Positions 36,486 through 45,817 of a stretch of DNA of 64,000 nucleotides are shown piece after piece. How positions within the stretch are numbered: position 1 is the first letter of the stretch; the number at the start of each line of letters is the position of its first letter. This DNA is from an uncultured Alphaproteobacteria bacterium (GTDB taxonomy: Bacteria; Pseudomonadota; Alphaproteobacteria; HIMB59; GCA-002718135). The notes under the pieces were generated by a model. That model was not told the origin of the DNA. It was given only the letters and a program-made list of their open reading frames with translations, and did no database searches. The translations under genes were made by a program, and so were the position numbers. The DNA is taken from assembly GCA_902601455.1 (NCBI GenBank), contig CACKNC010000004.1, forward strand, positions 1 through 64,000, read 5' to 3'.

Positions 36486-37582
36486 ATTTAGAAAAGATAA
36501 AAAATTTAAATTATTTGCTTATTTTTCTTCTTATTCTTATTTCGTTTATTGGTGCTGCAGGATTGTATTCAGCTGCTGATGGATCATATCAACCATGGGC
36601 TTCAAAACATTTGTTAAGGTTCTATGTATTTTTATTAATGGCAATTGTAATTAGTTTAATAGATATAAAAATTATTTATAAATATTCCTATGCTTTATTT
36701 GGTTTATCATTACTTTTATTAATTTCTGTAGAAATTATTGGTGTACTTGGAAAAGGAGCAACAAGGTGGATTAGAGTTTTTGGATTCAGTATACAACCTT
36801 CCGAACTCGTCAAGATTACAATTATATTAGCTTTGGCAAAATTTTATCATGATATTAAATTTGAAAATATTAAAAAAACTATTTACCTTTTTTTTCCTTT
36901 CTTAATTTTAAGTGTCCCCTTTGGTTTCGTTGTAATTCAGCCAGATTTAGGGACATCTCTAAGTATCTTAATATTGGGTACTTTCATTCTTTTTCTAGTA
37001 GGCATTAGATTATGGAAGTTTATCCTTGGTTTAATTTTATCTATTGTCTCTATCCCAATATTTTTACAATCTATTAAACCTTATCAACGAGATCGTATTA
37101 TTTCATTTCTTAATCCAGAGTCTGATCCTTTGGGAAAGGGTTATCAGTTGATTCAGTCCAAAATTGCCCTGGGCTCAGGTGGAGCAACAGGAAAAGGTTT
37201 TTTGCAAGGAACTCAATCCTATCTTGAATATCTTCCTGAAAAACAAACAGATTTTATATTCACTCTTATTGGTGAGGAATTTGGATTTCTTGGAACGATT
37301 TTTATTATTTTTCTTTTTATTCTGTTAATTGGTGTTTGTTACTTTATTAGCATAAAATGTTTTCACACCTATGGAAGAATATTGGCTTTGGGTGTTGCAT
37401 CCAATATTTTTATTTATGTTTTTATGAATATCGCCATGGTATCAGGTCTTATGCCAGTTGTGGGGATTCCGCTCCCTTTGATTTCTTATGGGGGATCAGT
37501 CATGTTATCCATAATGATATCGATAGGATTAGTATTAAATGTTGAACTTAATTATAATTACAAAAAATTAGATAATGCTTAA
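36482..37582 (+). CDS. rodA: RodA, peptidoglycan glycosyltransferase (SEDS family)
   Basis: SEDS-family glycan polymerase that works with PBP2. The 366-residue protein has about ten membrane helices, and signature stretches GKGATRWIRV (near 96), IQPSELVKI (near 106), VVIQPDLGTSL and the C-terminal GIPLPLISYGGS. It overlaps PBP2 by four bases and the following livG gene by eight, so the shape cluster runs straight into an amino-acid transport operon. Confidence 0.96.
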   Translation: MNLEKIKNLNYLLIFLLILISFIGAAGLYSAADGSYQPWASKHLLRFYVFLLMAIVISLIDIKIIYKYSYALFGLSLLLLISVEIIGVLGKGATRWIRVFGFSIQPSELVKITIILALAKFYHDIKFENIKKTIYLFFPFLILSVPFGFVVIQPDLGTSLSILILGTFILFLVGIRLWKFILGLILSIVSIPIFLQSIKPYQRDRIISFLNPESDPLGKGYQLIQSKIALGSGGATGKGFLQGTQSYLEYLPEKQTDFIFTLIGEEFGFLGTIFIIFLFILLIGVCYFISIKCFHTYGRILALGVASNIFIYVFMNIAMVSGLMPVVGIPLPLISYGGSVMLSIMISIGLVLNVELNYNYKKLDNA

Positions 37583-38345
37583 AATAAAACATCTCAACAA
37601 AAGCTTCGGTGGTCTAAAAGCCGTTAATAATGTTAATTTAGAGATAGATAAAGGATCTATAACAGGATTAATTGGACCCAATGGCGCAGGTAAAACAACT
37701 TTATTTAATACAATTGCAGGTTTGTATGCTCCAGATAACGGTGAAGTTTATCTTGAAAAAAAAAATATAGCGGGATTAAAACCTCATGAGTTATTTAGTA
37801 TGGGGGTATTACGTACTTTTCAAATTGCTCATGAATTTTCTTCTCTTACAGTTTTGGAAAATTTAATGATGGTTCCTGGAAATCAACGTGGAGAGAAATT
37901 AATATATGCACTCTTTAGTGATAAGGCGGTTAAAAAAGAAGAGGAAGAAATACGTGCTAAAGCAATTGAAGTTATAGAATTCCTTAACTTAAAACATTTA
38001 ACGCAGGAGATTGCTGGCAATCTATCAGGGGGTCAAAAAAAATTACTTGAACTTGGTAGAACTATGATGGTGGAAGCAAATTTAGTTTTATTGGATGAGG
38101 TTGGAGCAGGTGTAAATAGAACTCTCTTGAATGAAATTTCTGATGCTATTCTAAGGCTTAATAAAGAGAGAAATTATACGTTTTTTGTTATCGAGCATGA
38201 TATGGATTTAATAGAAAAAATTTGTGATCCAGTCATCGTTATGGCAGAAGGAAGTGTCTTATTTGAAGGTAAATTTTCTGATGTTAAATCCAATGAAGAA
38301 GTCATTGAAGCTTATCTAGGTAGAGGATTAAAAAATAAAAAATAA
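37575..38345 (+). CDS. livG: Branched-chain amino acid-type ABC transporter ATPase LivG
   Basis: One of the two ATPases of a hydrophobic/branched-chain amino acid importer. The 256-residue protein has Walker A GPNGAGKTT near residue 34, the LSGGQKKLLELGR signature near 150, Walker B LVLLDEVGAGV and the switch His in VIEHDMDLI. It starts inside the rodA stop region and overlaps livF by one base. The true substrate class could also be urea, amides or other small polar solutes. Confidence 0.93.
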   Translation: MLKIKHLNKSFGGLKAVNNVNLEIDKGSITGLIGPNGAGKTTLFNTIAGLYAPDNGEVYLEKKNIAGLKPHELFSMGVLRTFQIAHEFSSLTVLENLMMVPGNQRGEKLIYALFSDKAVKKEEEEIRAKAIEVIEFLNLKHLTQEIAGNLSGGQKKLLELGRTMMVEANLVLLDEVGAGVNRTLLNEISDAILRLNKERNYTFFVIEHDMDLIEKICDPVIVMAEGSVLFEGKFSDVKSNEEVIEAYLGRGLKNKK

Positions 38346-39049
38346 TGATTAGTTTGATTGGTAATAACTTAACAGCAGGATATGGGGGTGTTGATATAAT
38401 AAAAAATATTACACTTGAGGTTAAGCAAGGAGAGATTGCAGTTATAGTTGGGCCAAATGGTGCAGGTAAATCAACTGCGATGAAAGCTTTATTAGGTATG
38501 TTAAAATTAACTGATGGATCGGTTAGCTTTGCTGAAGATGATATTTCTAGTATGTTGCCCCAAGATCGTGTTAATTTAGGAATCGCTTTTGTTCCTCAAA
38601 CAAATAATGTTTTTACAGGTATGAGCGTGGAAGAAAATTTAGAAATGGGTGGATTTATAAGGACAGATGATATTAATCACACAATTGAAGATATTTATAA
38701 TCTTTTTCCAGTTCTTAAAGAAAAAAGAAATCAAAATGCTGGAGAATTATCGGGTGGTCAACGTCAACAAGTGGCTTTTGGTAGAGCCTTAATGACAAAA
38801 CCAAAAATTTTAATGCTTGATGAGCCAACAGCTGGTGTATCACCTATTGTCATGGATGAATTATTTGCACGCATAATTGAAGTGGGAAAAACAGGTGTAG
38901 GAATTTTAATGGTAGAGCAGAATGCTAAACAAGCTTTAAGCATTGCTGATAGAGGTTATGTTTTGGTAAATGGAAAAAATAGTAGAGAAGGTAGTGGGCA
39001 AGATCTACTCAATAATCCTGAAGTAAGAAAATCATTTTTAGGAGGTTAA
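38345..39049 (+). CDS. livF: Branched-chain amino acid-type ABC transporter ATPase LivF
   Basis: Second ATPase of the Liv-type importer. The 234-residue protein has Walker A VGPNGAGKST near residue 35, the signature LSGGQRQQVAFGRAL near 136, Walker B ILMLDEPTAGVSP and MVEQNAKQAL. It is the shorter LivF form, lies directly after livG with a one-base overlap, and is separated from livH by one base. Confidence 0.94.
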   Translation: MISLIGNNLTAGYGGVDIIKNITLEVKQGEIAVIVGPNGAGKSTAMKALLGMLKLTDGSVSFAEDDISSMLPQDRVNLGIAFVPQTNNVFTGMSVEENLEMGGFIRTDDINHTIEDIYNLFPVLKEKRNQNAGELSGGQRQQVAFGRALMTKPKILMLDEPTAGVSPIVMDELFARIIEVGKTGVGILMVEQNAKQALSIADRGYVLVNGKNSREGSGQDLLNNPEVRKSFLGG

Positions 39050-39050
39050 T

Positions 39051-40064
39051 ATGACAGATATTATAAACTCTATTGTTGTCCTTCTTAATTTTGTGATTAT
39101 TCCGGGATTATCATATGGCTCTCAATTAGCTCTAGGTGCTCTTGGTGTTACTTTCGTTTATGCTATACTTCGATTTGCAAACTTTGCGCACGGTGAACTG
39201 ATGTCTTTTGGTGCGATGATTACTATTCTATTTACCTGGTTTTTCCAATCACAAAATATTGGATTAGGTATCTTACCTACAGCACTTATTGCATTGCCAT
39301 TTGGAATTTTAGCTACCATTATATTAGGTTTACTCTCTGATAAATTTGTTTTTAAATATTATCGAAAACAAAAAAGTGTTCCAGTTGTTTTGGCTATGGT
39401 TTCTATTGGTGTTATGTTTGTTGTTAATGCGATTATTAGGATTATTGTTGGTACGGAAACGATAAAGTTCTCTGACGGTCAAAAATTCATTATGAAAGCA
39501 AAACAATTTAAAGTGATGACGGGGTTAAATGAAGGATTAGCTTTAAAATCTTCACAAGTTATTACTATTCTCATTACAATAGCACTCTTAATATTCACTT
39601 TCTGGTTTTTACAAAAAACAAAAACAGGAAAATCTATGCGTGCTTTTTCAGATAATGAAGATTTAGCATTATTATCAGGAATAAATCCCGACCGAGTTGT
39701 ATTTATTACATGGCTAATTGTTGGAACATTAGCGTGTGTTGCTGGAACTTTATACGGCTTGGATAAAAGTTACAAACCCATCATTTATTTAAATCTAGTG
39801 CTACCAATATTTGCTTCTGCTATTGTTGGCGGAATTGGCAGCCCTTTTGGAGCAGTGCTAGGTGGGTATGTCATTGCCTTTTCAGAAATCATGGTCACCT
39901 ATGCATATAAAAAATTTTTTAAATATTTATTACCCGAAAATTTAGAGCCATCAAGTTTGATACAATTACTATCTACTGATTATAAGTTTGCTGTCTCATT
40001 TACTATTCTTGTTATTGTTTTATTAATTAGGCCATCAGGAATCTTTAGAGGAAAGGTATTGTAA
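39051..40064 (+). CDS. livH: Liv-type ABC transporter permease LivH
   Basis: Inner-membrane permease of the Liv-type importer. The 337-residue protein has about eight hydrophobic segments. The conserved permease stretches GALGVTFVYAILRFANFAHG (near residue 29) and FASAIVGGIGSPFGAVLGGY (near 253) are typical of LivH. An AGGAGG ribosome site lies just upstream of the ATG, inside the end of livF. It overlaps livM by one base. Confidence 0.93.
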   Translation: MTDIINSIVVLLNFVIIPGLSYGSQLALGALGVTFVYAILRFANFAHGELMSFGAMITILFTWFFQSQNIGLGILPTALIALPFGILATIILGLLSDKFVFKYYRKQKSVPVVLAMVSIGVMFVVNAIIRIIVGTETIKFSDGQKFIMKAKQFKVMTGLNEGLALKSSQVITILITIALLIFTFWFLQKTKTGKSMRAFSDNEDLALLSGINPDRVVFITWLIVGTLACVAGTLYGLDKSYKPIIYLNLVLPIFASAIVGGIGSPFGAVLGGYVIAFSEIMVTYAYKKFFKYLLPENLEPSSLIQLLSTDYKFAVSFTILVIVLLIRPSGIFRGKVL

Positions 40065-41434
40065 TGAGATTTGATAAGTACGAATGGACTGCAATATCTA
40101 TTATGATTTCTTTATTTATTTTAGTTGGTTTTATTCAAGGTTGGTCTGTTAGTTTAGTAATTCTGAATATGTGTATTATCTCCGCTATAATGACCATGGG
40201 TGTAAATATTTCATGGGGGTACGCGGGTGTTATTAATTTTGGTGTAATGGGTTTTTTAGCGATGGGCGGTTTAGCAGCTGTTCTTGTATCATATCCACCG
40301 ATTAAAGAAGCTTGGCACGTTGGTGGATCAGGACTTGGAATAAGTTTTGTTTTATTAATTTGTTTGGTTACGGCGGTATATTTTATAAGTAAGGTAGTTG
40401 AAAAAAAATCTTATAAATATTGGTTAAACGGTTTAGTTATTTTTTTTGGTATTATCATAATTAGGTATTTTTTCTTAAACGCTACAAGTAGAATTGAAGA
40501 AGTTGACCCTGCTTTAGCAGGATTTTTAGGAGGAGCTAACTTACCGATTATCTTTTCTTGGGCTGTTGGTGGTTTCTTTGCGGGTGGTGTGGCATTTTTA
40601 ATTGGAAAAGTAGCTCTTGGTTTACGCTCTGATTATTTAGCCATTGTGACACTTGGGATTTCGGAAATAGTCGTTAGTGTTCTAAAACACGAAGAGTGGT
40701 TGTCACGTGGAGTTAAAAACGTTATCGGTCTTAAAAGACCTGTACCTTATGAGATTAATCTGCAAGCGTCTGATTGGTTTATTAATATTGTTACATGGTT
40801 CAATTCATCAAAACTAAACAAAATTATTGATACTGATCAAAAACAAGAAATGCTAAATGATTTAATAATTAATAGCTCAAGCTTGTTTGTTAAACTAAAT
40901 TACGCAATATTATTTTTTGTTGTGATGATCGTTATTTACTATTTTGCTAACAAAGCTCAGATTTCTCCTTGGGGGAGAATGATGCGCGCAATTCGTGATA
41001 ATGAAGTCTCCGCAAATGCGATGGGAAAAGATATTGTAAAGCAACATTTGATTATTTTTGTGATCGGTGCAGCAATTGTAGGTGTAGCAGGGGCGATGCT
41101 TGTAACATTAGATGGTTTATTTACTCCTTCTGGTTACAGACCACTTCGATTTACTTTTATTATATGGATAATGGTTATTGTTGGTGGGAGTGGTAATAAT
41201 CTTGGTGCTATCTTTGGAGGATTTGTTATTTGGTTTGCTTGGATTGAAGTAGCGCCTTTGACAACATTTTTAATTAATATTTTTACTTCAGGATTAGATC
41301 CTCAAAATGCTATTCGTTTACATTTATTAGATAGTGTGCCTTATTTTAGATATTTATTAATGGGTATGGTATTACTTCTTATATTAAGATACCGACCAAA
41401 AGGTATTATTCCTGAAAAAGTCAGACACTCATAA
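40064..41434 (+). CDS. livM: Liv-type ABC transporter permease LivM
   Basis: Second permease of the importer. The 456-residue protein is long for LivM (usually 320-430) because of a loop between helices around residues 230-285. It has an N-terminal MGVNISWGYAGVINFGVMGF segment near residue 46, LGLRSDYLAIVTLGISEI near 184, the EAA-like loop GRMMRAIRDNEVSANAMGKD near 305 and a C-terminal GSGNNLGAIFGGF. It is the last gene of the plus-strand operon and ends at a strong terminator. Confidence 0.93.
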   Translation: MRFDKYEWTAISIMISLFILVGFIQGWSVSLVILNMCIISAIMTMGVNISWGYAGVINFGVMGFLAMGGLAAVLVSYPPIKEAWHVGGSGLGISFVLLICLVTAVYFISKVVEKKSYKYWLNGLVIFFGIIIIRYFFLNATSRIEEVDPALAGFLGGANLPIIFSWAVGGFFAGGVAFLIGKVALGLRSDYLAIVTLGISEIVVSVLKHEEWLSRGVKNVIGLKRPVPYEINLQASDWFINIVTWFNSSKLNKIIDTDQKQEMLNDLIINSSSLFVKLNYAILFFVVMIVIYYFANKAQISPWGRMMRAIRDNEVSANAMGKDIVKQHLIIFVIGAAIVGVAGAMLVTLDGLFTPSGYRPLRFTFIIWIMVIVGGSGNNLGAIFGGFVIWFAWIEVAPLTTFLINIFTSGLDPQNAIRLHLLDSVPYFRYLLMGMVLLLILRYRPKGIIPEKVRHS

Positions 41435-41448
41435 TAATTCTTTTTAAT

Positions 41449-41480
41449 AAAAAAACCCAGCTCATTAAGCTGGGTTTTTA
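41449..41480. terminator. Bidirectional terminator between livM and livJ
   Basis: A perfect 8-bp stem ACCCAGCT/AGCTGGGT with a 5-base loop is flanked by A and T runs on both sides, so it can end both the plus-strand liv operon and the minus-strand livJ message. Confidence 0.92.
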
Positions 41481-41505
41481 TATATAAGTTATTTATTAAA
41501 TAATA

Positions 41506-42687
41506 TTATAACGCACCTACAGTTACAAAAGTACCACCAGAAACCTCTAGTTCCTTAAAGGCACCTGCAGCATCTCCAAATACGTTAAATTCAACATCAG
41601 TTGCACCTTGATAATCAATATCTTTACCAGCTGCAAGCATTTGCAAACCATAAGCTAATTGACCTGGATTTATAACAACTCCAGGAGCATTAGATACTTT
41701 ACTAATATTACTCAAGATAGATTTTCTATCAGCTGAACCACCTGCTTGAATTGCTAGAGCAATAATTGCAGCAGCATCATAAGACTCACCCACATATGGA
41801 GCACTTCCATCCATGCCATTAGCAGCAGCTAGCTCACCAAATTTAGCAGAACCTTTAGAAATTGCACCTGGCATAGAACCAAATGATCCTTCAAGATCAG
41901 CACCAATATTATCAACAATTGATTGTCCAATCATACCATCAGAAAGTACAAATGTATCAAAAGCACCAGAATCAAGAGATGCCTCAATCATACCTTTTCC
42001 ACCATCATCAATATAACCGATAACTAGTAAAGCATCACCACCAGCAGATGCTAAAACACCTACTTCTGATGAATAATCTGCTTTTCCATCTTCATGTGAA
42101 GCAGAAGCTGTAATAGTTCCTCCACCTGAAGCAAAAGCAGCTTCAAATACTTCTGCCAGACCTTTACCATAGTCATTGTTTGTGTAAGTTACAGCAATAC
42201 TTTCAATACCTCTCTTAAGAGCTAAATTAGCTAGAACTTTACCACCCATTGCATCAGAAGGAGCAGTTCTCCAGAACGTTCCATTATCAGCAATTTTACT
42301 TAAACCAGGTGAAGTTGCAGAAGGAGATACCATAAGCACTCCATTTGGTACAGCTACGTTAGCATTGATAGCTCCAGTTACACCAGAACAGTCAGCACCC
42401 ATGATAGCAGATACACCATCAGCAACTAGTTGTTCAGCAGCAGCCGTCGCTGCAGCAGAGTCAACACAAGTTGAGTCAGCTTCAAGTATTGTGAAAGTCT
42501 CACCACCAAGTAAATTTCCAGAATTTGAAGCTTCTAGAAATGCCAATTTTGCTCCATCTTTCATAGCAGGAGTTAGAGATTCAATTGGACCGGTGAAACC
42601 TAAAATAATACCAACTTTAATTTCAGCTAAAGCAGCAGTCGAAATAGACGACAAACTAATAATAGCTGCAACAAGTAATTTTTTCAT
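41506..42687 (-). CDS. livJ: Liv-type ABC transporter substrate-binding protein
   Basis: Periplasmic receptor of the importer. The 393-residue protein has a signal peptide (MKKLLVAAIISLSSISTAALA, cleavage after ALA at about 21), then the type I periplasmic-binding fold with VGIILGFTGPIESLTPAMKD near residue 25. The mature part is acidic and low in basic residues. It is transcribed separately from the permease genes and toward them, with a very strong ribosome site (CGGAGGA), fitting the large excess of receptor such importers need. Confidence 0.92.
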   Translation of the reverse strand: MKKLLVAAIISLSSISTAALAEIKVGIILGFTGPIESLTPAMKDGAKLAFLEASNSGNLLGGETFTILEADSTCVDSAAATAAAEQLVADGVSAIMGADCSGVTGAINANVAVPNGVLMVSPSATSPGLSKIADNGTFWRTAPSDAMGGKVLANLALKRGIESIAVTYTNNDYGKGLAEVFEAAFASGGGTITASASHEDGKADYSSEVGVLASAGGDALLVIGYIDDGGKGMIEASLDSGAFDTFVLSDGMIGQSIVDNIGADLEGSFGSMPGAISKGSAKFGELAAANGMDGSAPYVGESYDAAAIIALAIQAGGSADRKSILSNISKVSNAPGVVINPGQLAYGLQMLAAGKDIDYQGATDVEFNVFGDAAGAFKELEVSGGTFVTVGAL

Positions 42688-42690
42688 ATT

Positions 42691-42702
42691 TCCTCCGAGA
42701 AA
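42691..42702 (-). promoter_or_regulatory. livJ: Strong ribosome-binding site of the receptor gene
   Basis: On the minus strand TCGGAGGAAAT stands just before the ATG at 42687. It is one of the best Shine-Dalgarno matches in a window where most genes have none, consistent with high receptor expression. Confidence 0.75.
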
Positions 42703-42789
42703 TTATTTTTTTTATATAGATCAAATTAATTCCAAGGTACAGAAATCAATGATATTGAAAAGCTAAAATTAGCAATAAAATTGATAAAA

Positions 42790-43902
42790 ATGGAAGAATT
42801 TCAAGCAAACACTGTAGTTATTGGTGCTGGAGTTGTCGGTTTAGCAATTGGAAAAGAGATTGCTGCCAAAAATAATGAAGTAATTATTATAGAAAAAGAA
42901 AGAAAAATTGGTCAAATTACAAGTTCTCGAAACTCAGGCGTCATTCATGCTGGTATGTATTATAAATCAGATACATTAAAGGCAAAATTATGTGTTGAGG
43001 GTAATCAATTACTCTATTCGTATGCAAAAAAATTTAATGTTCCTTTCATTAATACTAAAAAAATTATTGTCGCTAATAATGAAACACAAATGGATCAAGT
43101 TTTAGAAATAAAAAATCAAGCAGAACTAAACGGAGTTGAGAATTTAGAAATACTAGATGAAAAACAAGTCAATCAATTAGAACCTCTAATTAAATCATTT
43201 GGAGGTTTATTAGTACCTTCTACAGGAGTAGTTGATCAACATAGTTTGATGCAATCCTATTTGGGTGAGTTTGAAAATAATGCAGGCATGATTTCTTATA
43301 ATTCTAAGGTAAAAAAAATATCAATCGTAGATAATAGATTTGTAATTGACGTAAGAGATAATAAAAATAATCAAACGATAATATCATGTGATTATCTTAT
43401 TAATGCAGCAGGTATATTTGCCTCAGATGTTGCCAATGCAATTGAAGGTCTTGAGAAGAAATATGTACCCAATACATATTTAGTAAAAGGCAATTATTTT
43501 TCTTTAAATAAAAAAATACCAATCTCTCATCTAATTTATCCTGTTCCAGAAAAAATAAGTCTTGGCATTCACTTAACTTTGGAGATTGATCATTCTATCA
43601 AATTTGGTCCTGACGCTGAATGGGTTGATGATCCTTACGATTATTTGGTTAATGAGAATTTAAAATCTAAGTTTATTCAATCTATAAATAAATACCTACC
43701 TGATATAAATGAAAATATGCTTTCTCCAGCCTATGCTGGCCTTCGACCAATAACAAGTAAAGAGGATAGGGTGAAGCGAGATTTTATAATTAGTACGGTT
43801 GAAAATCATCAAATACAAAATCTCATAAATTTATATGGTATAGAGTCACCTGGATTAACGTCATCTTTAGCAATAGCAAAGTATGTGACAGAAAGAATAT
43901 AA
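42790..43902 (+). CDS. lhgO: FAD-dependent L-2-hydroxyglutarate oxidase-like protein
   Basis: DAO-superfamily flavoenzyme closest to LhgO, which oxidises L-2-hydroxyglutarate to 2-oxoglutarate at the membrane. The 370-residue protein has the FAD motif VVIGAGVVGLAIGKEIA near residue 9, and the family-typical SSRNSGVIHAGMYY and STGVVDQHSLMQSY. A TTG three codons upstream (42781) is an alternative start. It abuts gpsA with no spacer, so the two may form a unit. A glycerol-3-phosphate or other 2-hydroxyacid substrate is possible. Confidence 0.8.
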   Translation: MEEFQANTVVIGAGVVGLAIGKEIAAKNNEVIIIEKERKIGQITSSRNSGVIHAGMYYKSDTLKAKLCVEGNQLLYSYAKKFNVPFINTKKIIVANNETQMDQVLEIKNQAELNGVENLEILDEKQVNQLEPLIKSFGGLLVPSTGVVDQHSLMQSYLGEFENNAGMISYNSKVKKISIVDNRFVIDVRDNKNNQTIISCDYLINAAGIFASDVANAIEGLEKKYVPNTYLVKGNYFSLNKKIPISHLIYPVPEKISLGIHLTLEIDHSIKFGPDAEWVDDPYDYLVNENLKSKFIQSINKYLPDINENMLSPAYAGLRPITSKEDRVKRDFIISTVENHQIQNLINLYGIESPGLTSSLAIAKYVTERI

Positions 43903-44886
43903 ATGGCAATTGGTATTTTAGGAGGTGGTGTTTGGGGGAGTGCTCTTGCAAAACTTTTTAGTAATCAAGATTTGTTAATTTATACAAGAGATAAAAAAGT
44001 AATTAATTCTATAAATGATCATCATTTTAATCCTAAACTTAAATATGCTATTTTTAATGATAATGTTAAAGCTACTGATGATTTAGAAGAAATTGCAAAA
44101 AAAAACATAATTTTTATTGCTCTTCCAAGTCAGAGTATCCGAGAAGTTTTATCCAAATCTTATTTTCAAAATTTAGATGCTGATATTATTATTGCCTCAA
44201 AAGGTATTGAAATTTCTTCATCAATGTTTTTATCGAATGTAGTTGAAAGTTTAATAAAACCAAAAACTTTAAGTGTAATGTCTGGCCCCTGTTTTTCAGA
44301 TGAGGTTGCTCAGGATTTACCGACTGCAGCAACATTTGCTTCAGCAGATACTGCTATTTTTGAAACTATTTCAGGAATGTTAAAGAGTAAAAAGTTTCGT
44401 ATTTATTATTCGGATGATGTTATTGGTTGTCAGATAGGAGGAGCCTTAAAAAATATATACGCTATTGCTGCTGGTATTTCGGATGGTTTAAATTTAGGTG
44501 AAAATGCAAGAAGCGCTCTTATAACACGTTCATTTGTTGAAATTTCTCGATTTGCCCTATTCTTTAAATCAAAAAAAGAAACGGTTTTTGGCTTATCTGG
44601 TTTAGGTGATTTGATGTTAACGTGTAACTCATCGAAGTCACGAAATACAAAATTTGGGATCAAAATAGCAAATATAAAACATAAGAATTTCGAGAAAGAG
44701 CTTGATAAAAATGCTATTACAGAAGGGTATTTTACAGCTAAAGCAGCTATTAAAATTGCCTTAGAAAATCGTATTGAAATGCCAATTTTAGAGTCTGTTT
44801 TTAATATTCTCTATAATGGATTTGATATAGAAGACGAAATTAATAAATTAATGTCACGACCGTTAACTATAGAAAATATTAATTAA
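43903..44886 (+). CDS. gpsA: Glycerol-3-phosphate dehydrogenase [NAD(P)+]
   Basis: Makes sn-glycerol-3-phosphate from DHAP for phospholipid synthesis. The 327-residue protein has the dinucleotide motif GILGGGVWGSALAKLF at residue 3, LSVMSGPCFSDEVAQ near 124, catalytic-Lys and helix region GGALKNIYAIAAGISDG near 184, and GLSGLGDLMLTC near 229. Length is normal. It starts at the base after the stop of the LhgO-like gene, and deoC follows four bases after its stop. Confidence 0.94.
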   Translation: MAIGILGGGVWGSALAKLFSNQDLLIYTRDKKVINSINDHHFNPKLKYAIFNDNVKATDDLEEIAKKNIIFIALPSQSIREVLSKSYFQNLDADIIIASKGIEISSSMFLSNVVESLIKPKTLSVMSGPCFSDEVAQDLPTAATFASADTAIFETISGMLKSKKFRIYYSDDVIGCQIGGALKNIYAIAAGISDGLNLGENARSALITRSFVEISRFALFFKSKKETVFGLSGLGDLMLTCNSSKSRNTKFGIKIANIKHKNFEKELDKNAITEGYFTAKAAIKIALENRIEMPILESVFNILYNGFDIEDEINKLMSRPLTIENIN

Positions 44887-44890
44887 ACAA

Positions 44891-45817
44891 ATGAACCTAG
44901 ATACTGATTTAGTAAGTAATATTAGAATTAATCTCAGTGCTATTGAAAGAAGAACGTCAACATTAACAAAAAGACGCTCTGTCAAAAAAGAGTATCAAGC
45001 TGCTTGGTTATTAAAAGCAATCTCATTAATTGATTTAACTACGTTAAGTGGTGATGATACTGCAGGAAAAGTAGAGCGGCTATGTGAAAAAGCAAAACGA
45101 CCTATCTCTCTTGATTTGCTTCAACAATTAGGATTACAGCAAGGAGATATTCAAGTGGGCGCAGTATGTGTTTATCATCATCTAATTAAAGAAGCAAAAA
45201 AAAATTTACCTAAGAATATTCCAGTAGCGGCAGTTTCTACTGGTTTTCCAGCTGGATTGTCATCCTTTAAGACAAGGAAACTTGAAATTAAAGAGTCAAT
45301 TAAAAATGGCGCTGATGAAATTGACATTGTTATTAATAGAGGCTTTGTTTTGCAAAATAATTGGAAAAAATTGTATGAAGAAGTAGTAGATTTTAAAAAA
45401 GCTGCAAAAAATAAACACATCAAAGCTATTTTAGGTGTTGGTGATTTAGAAACTCTTAGAAATGTCGCAAAGGCATCTATGGTTTGTATGATGGCAGGAG
45501 CTGATTTTATTAAAACTTCTACAGGTAAAGAGTCTGTAAATGCAAATCTTAATAACAGTCTTGTAATGCTACGTATGATCAGAGAATTTTATCAAATGAC
45601 AGGTAAAAAAATTGGTTTTAAACCCGCAGGTGGTATTTCTACAGCAAAAACTGTAATTGAGTTCTTAATTTTAGTGATGGAAGAATTAGGTCATGATTGG
45701 GTTAATCCAAAATATCTTCGTATCGGCGCATCGAGTCTTCTTATTGATATTGAGAGACAACTCTATCACTTTGCTTTAGGTAGATATGCGAATAAAGAAA
45801 AGTTGGCGATTGGATAA
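44891..45817 (+). CDS. deoC: Deoxyribose-phosphate aldolase
   Basis: Cleaves 2-deoxyribose-5-phosphate to acetaldehyde and glyceraldehyde-3-phosphate. The 308-residue length is the long form common in alphaproteobacteria. The Schiff-base lysine is in DFIKTSTGK (Lys near 208), with IDLTTLSGDD near residue 47 and GFKPAGGIST near 238. It overlaps the aldehyde dehydrogenase gene by one base, which fits disposal of the acetaldehyde produced. Confidence 0.94.
   Translation: MNLDTDLVSNIRINLSAIERRTSTLTKRRSVKKEYQAAWLLKAISLIDLTTLSGDDTAGKVERLCEKAKRPISLDLLQQLGLQQGDIQVGAVCVYHHLIKEAKKNLPKNIPVAAVSTGFPAGLSSFKTRKLEIKESIKNGADEIDIVINRGFVLQNNWKKLYEEVVDFKKAAKNKHIKAILGVGDLETLRNVAKASMVCMMAGADFIKTSTGKESVNANLNNSLVMLRMIREFYQMTGKKIGFKPAGGISTAKTVIEFLILVMEELGHDWVNPKYLRIGASSLLIDIERQLYHFALGRYANKEKLAIG

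Noticed and set aside
41813-42766. Plus-strand open frames inside and upstream of livJ (67 and 133 codons)
   Set aside because: They are antisense shadows of the livJ coding sequence, with Pro/Ala/Ser-rich composition caused by its codon use.
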